Positions 34,401 to 46,400 of a stretch of DNA of 64,000 nucleotides are shown here, in pieces. How positions within the stretch are numbered: the stretch's first letter is position 1; every line of letters begins with the position of its first letter. The position numbers were made by a program, and so were the translations under genes. Source of the stretch: Aquatica leii (Eukaryota; Arthropoda; Insecta; Coleoptera; Lampyridae); contig CM069439.1 of NCBI GenBank assembly GCA_035610365.1, positions 3,286,001-3,350,000 of the forward strand, written 5' to 3'. Under the pieces are notes generated by a model. The model had not been told where the DNA came from and ran no database searches. It worked only from the letters and a program-made list of their open reading frames with translations.

Positions 34401-37399
34401 TTATTAATAAAAAATGTCTTTTCTTTTTTTTAATTTCTTTGAAATTGTAATCGATTGCTACCTTTGACTAGTTAGACATTTTTGCCAAGTTTGGTTCAAA
34501 AATTCTAACGCCTTGCTGGTGTTGCATTTTTTATGTCACAAAATATAACTTTCCGTGACTTTTGTTATTACGTTATCTTTTTTCTACTTTGCTTTCTTTC
34601 TTACTTTTTTTTCAGTAGTTTTGCAAAATTTTACAAACAGTATTACTAGCGAATTAGAAAAATTTCTCACTTCCGATAAAAAATTCTTGTACTCACGATT
34701 TTTCTTTCTGTAAATAAAAGGCAAAAAAAAACACAATAGATATTGTAACTTCAAATATTAAATTTTTTATTTATAACGATATATTTATATGTATAATATG
34801 TTACTCAAGAATATTTCGCAACAGCATCTTATAGTAAATAAATAGTAACTTTGATTTATATAAAATAGAAAGAATATACATATTAACATGTGATCAAGGT
34901 CTAGCTTTTATATTTATGTAAGTATAAAACGAAAATCCATTGTCATTTGACTAGGATTAATTAACTCGCTGTAAGCAATAGTTGTGATGGATATGTTTTT
35001 TTTTTAATTTCTCAATTCCTACTTCTAAGAAATTTTTAATTTGTTCCACTTGTTTTGTATGATGATGCAGTCGAAGAATATCAATTTGGACATAAAAAAC
35101 CTAAAAATGTATTATTTTAAGTTAAGCAAATTTACACTAAATCGATACTTACGTTTGATGGTGAATGAAAAAATGGCTTGAATTAATTGCTACGACTTCA
35201 AAATTTCTAAAATTTGGGAAAGATAGCATTGGCGTTGTTAGTACAGATAACATTATAAATAATTCGGTGTAGCGGTAACTAGTATTAGGTTCTAGCAGCT
35301 TGTAGTTCTGCTAAATAAAAGTATCATCTTGCTTTTCTGAAAACTAACTGTATTTTATTTTAGTAATAATAATAAACAAAAATTAATTATATAATTCTAT
35401 TAAAGGTTTCAAAATTTTTTTGTTTTGTGTTTAAAAATGTAAGGGCGCTATCAAAAATCTATAGAAATAATAAAACTGGTGCTATCAACTACTAGACAAA
35501 TGCCAAAGACTTTACTTTCACTAGGATATACTACTATACTAGTATATTGTTTATATTTAAAAAGTACTATATCTTTTATGTAAATTGAAGATATAGTCAA
35601 GTAAAAAAATAGGGGTGCAAGTTAAGCTATATGGGGGCTGTACACGTTATAGCAAAAACAAACAAACAAACTTAATTTTATTTGGAACAGTTTAAAAATC
35701 ACATTTTTATTTTTTTTATTTACAATATTTTATAATGGAAAAAATGCATTGTTCATAAAATAATTAGTTTAGTATTTTAAAATTTGACTAATAAAGTTGT
35801 TTTAAGAGAACATTGACATTAATGGTATAAATGCACCAGAAACCAATAAACACGAAATAAACAATATAATATATAATAAATAAAGAACGTTAATAACAAA
35901 GTTATTAGTAGTTTATTTGAGAAAAACCAAAAATTGTCGGAATTACTTTCCACAAATTTTGCTACATTCAGTGTTCTGGATTTTTAGAATTTTAAGAAAC
36001 TTGAGTCAATTGATCAAAAAGCGAAAACCTAAGCATAACAAAGAAATATTTGGTAAGCATTTCGTAAAATGATTTTCAGTTAGTGTTGATTTAAAAATAA
36101 GCTTTTTTATACGTTCTTTTGAGATTACTGTTAAAATTTTGTTCGGAAAAGAAGTCAAGTGAAGTTTTATCTGTCGAGCTTTATAAAACAGGATTTAATC
36201 TGGTACTTTAAATACAGTAAATGTTGTTTCGTTTTTTTTATTAACTTTATACAAATAGACGAAACGTTGTCAACTTTGAAGTCGCTTTTAATGTTGAACT
36301 TATGTAGGTTGCATGTAATCAATACCAAGTAAACTACTCATTTCAAACTTTTTAAGATTTTTAATGATATTTAGCTTACTAAGCAAGCTTTGTACAATTA
36401 CGTCTAAAAACATCTCTATGATCATAAAGAAATTGTTACAAAATAATTAGATTGGATAATCACAATTAAAAAGTAAATACAGCGGTATATAGTCTAATTT
36501 AAACAGTCTCTTTTAATGACACCGAATAATGCGTTACCTATTTCAATAGGTGTTGGATTTAATTTTGAAAACCTTTTTGCGAAATCTGACGCGTGCGTTG
36601 AATATTAAATTTCATTTCCATCAGTTTTCACCTTGGTTGACATAGAGTTCTCAGATAAAATGTGAGTACGAGGAAACGACTGCCGGGAATTTTTATCACC
36701 CATGCGTAATTATTAAAAATTTACGTTTAACAGCTAACGCTTGATTTATAAAACCAACGCAGTGGTTTTTTAGAACAAAATTAAAGTAATTTTTCACGCA
36801 CAATGTTATCAAAGTTTCAGAGAAAAATTAAATTTATGATAATATTACAGAGTATACTGTAGGGTATATTGCGTGAAGTATTTGTTAAAAAACGCGTACT
36901 AGAGATTATTTACTTACCATTAAATTAAACCAAAATGAGTTCAATAAATCATTAGATAGTTTCATAATCAATATTTGTTTAATGACTTTCGTGACTTGCT
37001 TCAGTCAATAGAAGTAAGATAGGAAGTGTACGATCGAAGGCCTTGAAATTTTTGTCAAGATTTAGTAAAAAAAGGAATTTATTTTTGGAATTTGTTGATT
37101 TAGAAACTTGAGGGGTCACTGTTATTAATAGCAACTATAAAAACATGGATACATTAAAATGACAGAAAGACTATCCCTAACAGTAAAAACTAATTTGCTT
37201 ATTGTACACTGATAGAAAATTGCAATACGTATATAGTAGTAAAGCTAACTCATTACCAAACAGAACAACGAAAAAAGATAAGCAATAACTAATGTAGAAT
37301 GGATTTCAAATCAATTAGAGTGGCGGTGAGTTGGGAAAATACGGTTCTGGTCTTTCAAGATACTAATACAAATTAGGATGTGTGAGTTTCAGTGGCGTA
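34401..37399. other. Intergenic, no gene recognised
   Basis: Very AT-rich. A lone ACGAAACGTTGTCAAC box at about 36258 resembles the hammerhead-like box of the Penelope ends at 11543 and 38588, and may mark an otherwise eroded copy. Nothing else was recognised. Confidence 0.5.
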
Positions 37400-38640
37400 C
37401 TCAGACTGGCGTCATTGAGTGGAGATACTAGGTATTAAAGTGTTTTAATTACAAAACAAAAATCAATTTCATGTCTTAGCATTTTTCTCTAGACTCGAAT
37501 TGGATTAGGTTTGAAAAGTGTCTTTGTAAACCAGTAATAACCGGGAACCAAAGAAGGGATAGTTCAAAACCATTATCACGATTGAAGTAATTGGGGTGTT
37601 TGATGATTTTTATGCTTTCTAGGACTTTTCTATTGAAGACGAATTGAGATTCCCCAATAACCGAGGCGTTGTCAAAATCTATATTGTAGCCTGTACAAAA
37701 ATAATATTCAGCAACAGCAGACTTAGAAATATGTCTTTTCTTAATATAACGATTATGTTCTGAAATACGTGTGATGGCGGAACGGTTAGTGTATTATCTC
37801 AACGTAATCCGTTTGGTTCATAATGAAACCATGGTAGCGCCGTTTCTACAAAGACTTTTCAAAGCTAACTCTTCCGATGGCTACATAGCCTCCCGCCCAA
37901 TGCAAAAAAAAACTTTTCCAATTTAGAAATGTTGGATTTAGCAACTTTAGATAATTCAAAAATTTTGAATACGAATGATATCTAAGATGTGGTAGGGAAG
38001 ATAGAAGACTCAATTGCACATAACATGTATTCTAGGAATGCGTTTGGGAGCAACAACAAAATTCAAACCTTTGGATAGCATTGACTCTTGTTCTGAAATA
38101 AGAAATAAGAGTCGAACTAAATAGATTGACTACCGTTTTCACGGAATCAGTCGTTGAAGAAACTTTCTCATTTTTGGATTCTAACAATTGAAACTTTTTG
38201 AGATGAACTTCAGTGGTTAGCAGTAGAGTATGATTAGACTGCTCGTGAGTAATGTTGTCATTATTATTCTACAGACTACAATATAGATTTTGAGAACACC
38301 TCGGTTATTGCGAAATCTCTATTTGTCTTCAATAGGAGAGTCTGAGAAACCATAGAAATCATCAAACACCCCAATAACTTCAATCGCGACAATAGTTTTG
38401 AAGACACGCCCCTTTTTGAACGTAGCCCAATTAGAGCCAAGCTTATTCCACCGTGAAGATACTTGTTTTATTAAAACGGAAACAACTTTTTGATAAGTCA
38501 CTTCTATAGAGTTTAAAGTCTGGCTTGGTTCACAAGTTCATTATCTAACTCTGTAGTAATTGTTTGTTAGATTACGAAAGTAAGCGAAACGTTAGCAACT
38601 TTGTTTACAACATTAACAAACCTTTGCGATTATATTTTTG
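37400..38640. mobile_element. Head-to-head Penelope-like composite (second family)
   Basis: A minus-strand copy occupies 38260 to ~37480. It has a RT N-terminal piece (EFCCCSQTHS/APKRIPRIHVMC, ~38060) joined directly to the GIY-YIG C-terminal region ([35 protein letters not shown]), so the RT core is deleted. From 38262 the same C-terminal region starts in plus orientation ([31 protein letters not shown]) and runs into a 3' terminus with CGAAAGTAAGCGAAACGTTAGC at 38570-38600. Divergence is substantial. I did not find a target duplication. Confidence 0.65.
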
Positions 38641-38689
38641 ATTTTTTTCTGGTTCTGTTTACATTTGAATTCATTTTAATTCAGTTGTT

Positions 38690-38825
38690 TTCTTGAAATA
38701 ATCGTACCAGCGCATAGGTAGTCTTCCTCTTTTGTGTTCATATGGTTTGTAATCTACGATCTTGAGAGTCCATCTATTTGTTTCAAGTCTACCCATAAGT
38801 TCAGAAATCGGCGTAACTTTATTTT
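38690..38825 (-). mobile_element. RTE-like LINE C-terminal fragment
   Basis: One minus-strand frame reads MGRLETNRWTLKIVDYKPY then KRGRLPMRWYDYFKKT, like the conserved C-terminal tail of RTE-type LINE ORFs (pattern: NRWT, W/Y-P, KR-RGRP, RW-DD). Only about 45 residues remain. Confidence 0.45.
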
Positions 38826-40436
38826 AGTTGTGATAGTCTAGTGCCTACATTTGTTGTCTTGTTTTATCGATCTTATTTTTTAATTTCTTACTTTGTCTTT
38901 TCTTGTGTTGTCTGACATGACTTTTTTGTAGCTTTTTGAGGTATTCTAATCTTATCTACCTATGTTGTGTTTTGTCGTTGTTTAATTTTCTGTTCCATAT
39001 GTCATTCCTGACAAACACATTGATCAAACACTTTCGTTTTTAGGTGTTGCTCGATTTTGTTATTTTGTAGAATAATTAATAATATGTATATACAGGGTAA
39101 TGCAACGTTCTGTAAGTAAACTAGTATATTTATTAACTAAATGCGGTATAATATGAACAAATACTTTGTTTAGTAAAGTTTTAGTACAGTAATTAGCGCT
39201 TGCTTTGGAACTTATGACAAGAAAAAGCTTTAATAATTTATTTAATGTTTTTGTTTTGGGGATCTATCACTTTCACCCTTTTGTGGGTACGCTACTGGTG
39301 AGCTTAAATCACAACATTATTCAGAACCTAGATAGGAGTGTTTCTTTAATATGATCACGCAGTCTTTGTACCAAGTATTACCATCATGAAAAAACAGGGT
39401 CTTCAAGAAATTTAGATCGTTAGTTAGAAATAGTGTTGTTATTTCAAAAATACCAAAAAACTTAAAAAAAAATAGTTGATTAAATTCAATTAAAATGAAT
39501 AGTATTTTAAAAAAGTATTTTACACAGATGTTAAACAAATTAGAAACTATTTCAAAGACTGGTGAATAATAAATTTTGTGAAAAAATTCAATACGTTTAA
39601 AATTTGTAAAGTAATTTTTTATGTGCATATCGAGTTTGCGTGAAAAATTAGAAAAAGAAAACTACGAAGGAAAATTCTAATTAAAACTTTCTGTCATCTA
39701 AATTTAACGAGTGAAGAATTTCATCTTTATTACAAAAGTTTCTCTTATTTGGACTGAGTGTTTAATTTAAAATTAATTACGATAATTGGATTTAGTTTAC
39801 TTATTTACAAAAAACGTAGCATTATTGTTAGTTTAGTGTTCTAATGCTTTTAACTACTATGGCTAAGTTATGCAAAAGTACCAATAAAAACACAAGAATT
39901 AAACTATTACTGTAGACATAAAATAAACTTAACTTAAATAAAAGTAAATTAATTACAAAAGAACAGGATTTATCTGGAGAACGGGAACAATTTACGTATT
40001 TTAAATAAAAACTACATAATGTAAATTTTTTAGATACGTCTGAAGACCTTGAGCAAAGATTTTTTTGTCTTATATTTTCTAAATTTTTGATGTTTTTACA
40101 TACTATACATAAAAAATAATGTTTTTGATCGATGATACCATTTTGTAAAACTACGCCATTAAGAATTGTTGTATGTAACTGTTCAAGTTAGGTTTTTTAA
40201 GTGCATAACTTTCAATTTAAGCCATAGAAAATCGACTAACAAAAACAAAATTGTTTCTAAAAGCACAAACATAAACCTATAAAAATCAGTAGTGTCGCAG
40301 CTATCAAAGGGAACCTACAATAAAAATTAAATAGTACTGAGAACAGGAAAACTGAACGGTTAATGACAAGCTGGAAAAAAAGCGACTAAATGCTAAATGG
40401 GGTTTTTCAAAATTAGTACTTACCTATGGTCTTAAA
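38826..40436. other. Intergenic / 3' flank of VWC gene
   Basis: AT-rich. The open stretch 39317-39628 is low-complexity Phe/Leu-rich translation of AT-rich DNA, not a credible gene. A strong minus-strand donor (ATAG|GTAAGT) at about 40420, just after the VWC stop codon, hints at a 3'UTR intron. Confidence 0.45.
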
Positions 40437-43400
40437 TCATATAAGTAATGCAAATTGATTATAATTAATAAGAATAACACCAGTTATTATTGAAAAAACT
40501 AGATGTAAAGTAGAATTATGAATCCAAGTTTGACTATTGTTGCGTTGTTTTGATTGACGATACCTTTCAAGCATTTTCGCCGCTTCCTCTCCTGGCGGAT
40601 CCAGGCACTCAAACTCACAGCATCTTTCTCCAACTCGAAATTTATTGCAAAACTAAAAAAAAGTACAGATTACAAAGACATATACACAAATTAAGAAATC
40701 TTGATCAAAAACTTAAATCTAAGTGATGGAATAGAATAATTGGTTTCGATATCGCACAAGAGAGAGACCCCCGTTTATATAGCCTATCTAAATCCTAATA
40801 AATTAAGGTAAACGTTTTTAAAAAAAGAAAGTTGTTAAAAAATTTGTACATGCTTCAAGATGAAGGGTTTTTAAGGAAAAGTTTCTGTAAAAACAGAAGT
40901 TTATTTTTCCTATTAATTCTTTTCAAAAACTCTATTTTATTTTATTTTTTTAAAAAATATCAAAACCTTCCTATTAAGTTTATTTTTAATTTTTTAGAAA
41001 CGCTACATGTTTCGACTTATGGTCATCTTCAGGCGTATACTATAAAATTAAAATTATAAAATCGAATCTTACTACATTAAAATTGAAAAATCAAACTTTA
41101 AATATTGAATATTAAATTTTAAAAAATAATTATAGAAATTTGAAAAATAATATAAATTAAAACTAAAATAAAATCATAAAATTATAAAAATAAAGTTACT
41201 CACATTTATTAATCAAAATTAAATATTTGAAGTTTTACTATTTCAAATTTGAAAAATACAAAGTTAGCCTAGTAAAAGAAATTCCTAGGCGACAACAAAA
41301 TAATATAATAATGGAAATAAACAAAAATTAATTATTATTAAAGTTAACAACTTCATTAAGGGATAAATCACGATTTAAATTGTAATTTTTTAATTATTTT
41401 TTTTATTTCTAAAAAAATTAGTTTCAAACATTTTATTTATTAGAAAAGATACGTAGATGACATTTTAATTATATTTAAAGGCAGTGACTATGATCTAAAT
41501 TATGGTTTTAATTTACTAAACTTATTACATCCCAATATAAAATTTACAGTAGAAAAGGAATCAAAGAGTATTTTAAATTTTCTTGATTTATCTATTAAAC
41601 GAGTTAATAATAATCTAAAAATTGGTATTTATCGTAAGCGTACACCAACTGATTACGTTATTCCTTTCTCTTCATTCCATCCACTCTCACACAAATTAGC
41701 AGCTTTTACATTTTTCTTTAACCTATTATACACTTTTCTTCTTGATCATGATAGTTTTAATAAAGAAATAAATATTATTTATTATCTAGCTAATATTAAT
41801 GGTTATCCTTTACATATTATTAAAAATTTACAAAAGAAAATTTTGTCTTCTATTAAAATTAAAAATTGTTCATCTCTTATACCTGTCTCTAATCAATCCA
41901 AACTATATTTTTCTCTTCCTTATATAGGCCCTTCTTTATTTCAATTTCAAAATCTACTAAAACATTTTAACATTAACATTTTTTTTTCGTCAAAAGATAA
42001 TAGTAAATCTTTATTACTTAATACTTAAGATAAAATTAATATTTTAGATAAATCCGGTGTTTATAAATTAAAATATGGTGATTGCAACGCATTCTATATA
42101 GGACAAACAGATGTCGCAAGTCTTCTATTAAATTTGCTAAACATCTTTCTTGTATTAAAAATAATAACATTTCAGTTAAATCATGATTTGCTAATCATAT
42201 ATTAAATCCTCATCATTCATTTAATTCTAAAAAAGATTTTGAAATTTTACACATTTCTAATAAAGGTTTGAAACTAAATTTTATAGAAAGTAAAAGAAAT
42301 AATTAAAAATTACAATTTCAATCGTAATTTATCCCTTAATGAAGTTGTTAACTATAATAATAATTTACTTTTTCTAAATTAATTTTTGTTTGATTATTTT
42401 CATTATTATATTTTGTTGTAACCTAGGAATTTCAATTTTTAGACTAATTTTGTATTTTTCAAATTTGAAATTGTCAAACTTCAAATATTTAATTTGATTA
42501 ATAAATGTTGGTTAGTTTATTTTAAAATTTTTGCAACGAACAAACGTACAAGTTTCCTAAATGAAAAAGAAGAAGAAGATGTTTTTCTGGCACTAAATAT
42601 TTAGTTTTAGTATATCGGAAACGATAAGAGATATAAAGGCGGTTAAGTATTGTCCACAACGTGGTGTAATTTTAGATCTTTCTTATCTCATTGACAAAAT
42701 ACACGAATTTTTGTTTATTCGTATTTTATTTGGAAAAAACTGAAAACTGTAGCTTCTTTATTTTTGAATTTATCACAAAATAGTTTTACAGTATGTTAGG
42801 TACTTTAAAATGATGTATGTTTAAAATTATTTTCTTCTGCGGTTTTTAAGATCATCGCTACTTTTTTTTTATGACCGCCGTCAAGGCTGGACGAAATAGT
42901 AACATACAGTGTTTGAAATACAAAATACAAATTAGTACGTCTAAGTGAATTTGAAATACAAGACACAACCGGGAACCAGAGAGATGATAGTTTAAAACCG
43001 TTGTCACGATTGAAGTTATTTGGATGTTTGATGACTTTCCCATTGAATGAAGATTTTGCAATACCCAAGGCGTTATCAAAATCTATATTGTGGCCTGTAC
43101 TAAAATAATAGTCAGCAACGGCAGATTTAGAAATATGTTTGTCCTTTATCCAATGTTTATGTTCTGAAATACGTGTGGTGACGGAACGACTAGTTTAACC
43201 GATATAAACCAAACCGCATAAACAAGAAATTTGGTATACACCTTGAAATGAAAGTTTAGGAAATTTGTCTTTGAGAGAAGGAATATAAGGTAAAAATGCA
43301 AAACGATGTATAACGGCTTGAATACCCCGCTTTGTGTAACCATTGTTTACAAAAGTTCTAGTAAGATGACGGAGTTCCGAATCTAGATTCTCGGATTGGC

Positions 43401-46400
43401 AAATAGAAAAAGCGCGATGAATCAAAGATTCAATAACAGAACGTTTCTTTGTCGGATGATGATGAGACAAAGCATGGAGATATCTGTCTGTATGTGTGGG
43501 TTTGTGATAAACAGAATGACCTAAAAGTCCGTTGAGTTCACGTGTCACGTCGAGAAATCGGAGAGAACCGTTCTTTTCGAGTAGTTGAAGAAACTTTCTA
43601 ATTTCTGGATTCCAACAATTAAAATTTTCTGAGATTCTGAACTTGTTTATTTTTTAATTAATTTGATTAACCGTAGAGTGGTGTTAGACTGCTGGTAAGT
43701 AATGTTGTCAAAGAAATTCCAATTATCCGTAGATATAATATTGGTCAACTCAAAATGAAGATAAAATTAGTTGTATAAAAATCGTGTCTGAGTCACGTTT
43801 GGTTTGCTTAATCCGTTCGCGTATCAACGCTAGACTAGCACAGTTAAGAGTGTTTTTAGACGAACGTGTTTGCACGTGGAATTTAATTTTGAGAAATTTA
43901 TGAATGATGTGGTCACGACAACTACTAAGAAAAGTTCAAGTGCACAAAAGTTTGACGAGTTTGTAACGTAGTTTGGAAAATACGGAGGTTTTAGAAGAGA
44001 TATTCTCCTCGTATACATTTTTAATGTAATCGCGCAGGCTTTTACGGCCGGAGTCTATGCCAAAATTAAAACGTTTTCCGGATTTGGACCGTGTAGATGT
44101 TGTAACTGAAGTTGCCAACGTTTTGCTCACTTTTGGCTTTATGAAGGTGTGCTTTGGAAGCATCGATAGTCTGGATTAGGTATGTTAATGATATTTTTGC
44201 AAATGAAACAAATGAAAAGTTTTACTTATTAGAAATATATTTATTGAGTGGAACAAATGTAGGGAGTGCATTGCATAGATACAAAAAATTTTATGCAGAA
44301 TATCAATTGCCACATCGCTGAAATTTTGTAAAGGTAATGGGTTATTTACAGAATTTACAAGCCGTTCAAACACCGAGTATAATTTTAAAGGATTCAAATA
44401 AAGCTTAAAGTAAATGTTCAACATGCATTTCATTTGGATGCATAGTTTTGCACGTCTTATTAAACCACTATTACGACCGTTTATAATGTTGCTTGTTATG
44501 AGAGGTGTCGGTGAAGTACACGCTTTGCGAATCTTTTGTATCGGGTCATCCAGATCAGTAGGCGGATTTGTGAAAACTTTCTCTTTACTGTAGATCCAAA
44601 CCAAACACAAAAGTGTAGTTGGTGATATAGGTTGTCATATTACAGGTCTATTATTTCCAATAAATGATTTGCTTTCCAGGCATTCAAAAACTGCACAAAC
44701 TGTCGAGATCTGAAATTTTTCGACTCGAGAAATAAGCTTCCAATAAGTCTAATTTTTATTCGTTAGTGAAGGCAAATAGTTTCATTAGCTTCATTTCTAA
44801 GGCTACTTGATTTGAGTTTTATTTATTTTTGAAGTCATAAACTAATAATTTACTTAAAAAACTGTTTTTTATGGATAAAGTATAATATATATGGCGGTCA
44901 TGAGAAAAAATTAAGTTTATGCAATTATCTTAAAAATCAAATAACATATCGTAAAACAATTACTGAAACTATTTTGTGATAAATTCAAAAATAAACTTAC
45001 AGCAAATTTTCGAAAATAGCAGTTTTTTCTAATTAAAAAACGAATAAACAGAAATTCGTTTATTTCTAGGATGTTTAAGCGTCTTATTGTCTCAAAATAT
45101 TATCTGGTTCTCAACTGTAGTCTTGGTGTTTCAGTTGGGTCAAAACCCTTAGTAACAACACGTTACTCAAAAAAGAATTAATTAATTAAATAATCCACAC
45201 TAACCATGTACCATGACATCATAATCGTTGACAAGAGAAAAGCAGTGAGAGAATCCTTGGTCAAATTCAAAACTTTTCATCCGAGATAAAACGTTTGTAC
45301 TTTCTGAATACGCCTTGTATTATCATTGTCTGGAGTTATGAATAAAAGTATTGATTGATATTAGAAAAGAGAAATGCAAGAGCAATATGAACAATGCGAA
45401 GTAAACTCCGAATAACAAAGAGCAAATTAAAAAATGATCATTGGAATAAAAAAAATATAAAACTAGAAACATTGACTAAACAGTAAATCCTAAGGTGTGT
45501 TTAATATAATTTTGAAAGCTGGTACCCGAATATTGACGCAAGTGTTAAAATTATTTTGCAATCAATCTTAATAAAAAGCTGCTTGCAAAACACTCCACAA
45601 CTATTAAGCTGTACTATCTAACTAAACATTTATTCCCTCAAGTAATCTGTTCTTAAAGTAATTAAGCGTTACTTCACAAAATAATGTAGATACAATCTCT
45701 ACTGTTACATTCTGTTAAAAAATAATAAATAATAATTTTCATAATTAAAATAATTAAAATTCTTATTTTACAAAAAAAATAATACCGCGTAATTATACTT
45801 ATTACAACAACGTGACAAACGCTGGGCAACAGCACGTGAAGAAGCGTTAGTTAAGGAATTACATTTGTAAGCTTTAGAAAATCTTTAATTTTGTTGTTTG
45901 ATACATAGACACGCAATGCCGCTTCGTAAAGTAAATCAATTAATTAAATTTCAAGGTTTGGGCTTGATTGTATTGTGCTTATATTGAACGTAATAGCTTA
46001 GTTACGTAAATTTACATTTAAAGAGATTACTATTAGATGACTGTCTCTAAACTTTTTTAAATTGAGACGTTTGTTTTATTAAAACTAGTTTATTAGACTT
46101 GACTTAAAACTCGTAACACTAATAGTAAACGCACAACGAACAATGATTGTTAACTACATATTTAGAATTTGGAATTAAAGAACGAGTTAATTTGAAAACT
46201 TTTAAAATGATTTAAAAAAAAGCTTTTATCAGAAAAAAAATGGAAAAAATATATTTAGTGACGCAAAAAATAAATTCAATAAGTTATAAGCATTATATCT
46301 ATTTTGTAATATATTTATAAAATAATTTTTTTGGAAAATACGGATAATTTTTTTATTAATGTTTTTTGAATTTTTATTTGATTTATTTTATCATGATATA

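Larger units (their letters stand above)
41000..42510 (+). mobile_element. Penelope-like element with inverted terminal repeats (third family)
   Basis: Left arm 41201-41394 and right arm 42303-42509 are inverted copies. Landmarks shared in opposite orientation are GTTAACAACTTCATTAAGGG, AATTCCTAGG, ATATTTGAAG and CATTTATTAATCAA. The element ORF lies between them. Outside the left arm, at 41001-41035, is a minus-strand hammerhead-like motif. Its expected partner right of 42510 is absent, so the right end is truncated. The element sits in the large intron of the VWC gene. Confidence 0.75.

Noticed and set aside
38319..38501. 60-codon minus-strand open frame (MTYQKVVSVLIKQ...)
   Set aside because: It is the antisense of the plus-oriented Penelope C-terminal and terminal-repeat sequence.
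39317..39628. 103-codon minus-strand open frame
   Set aside because: Low-complexity Phe/Ile/Asn/Lys content typical of AT-rich noncoding DNA; no homology or signals.
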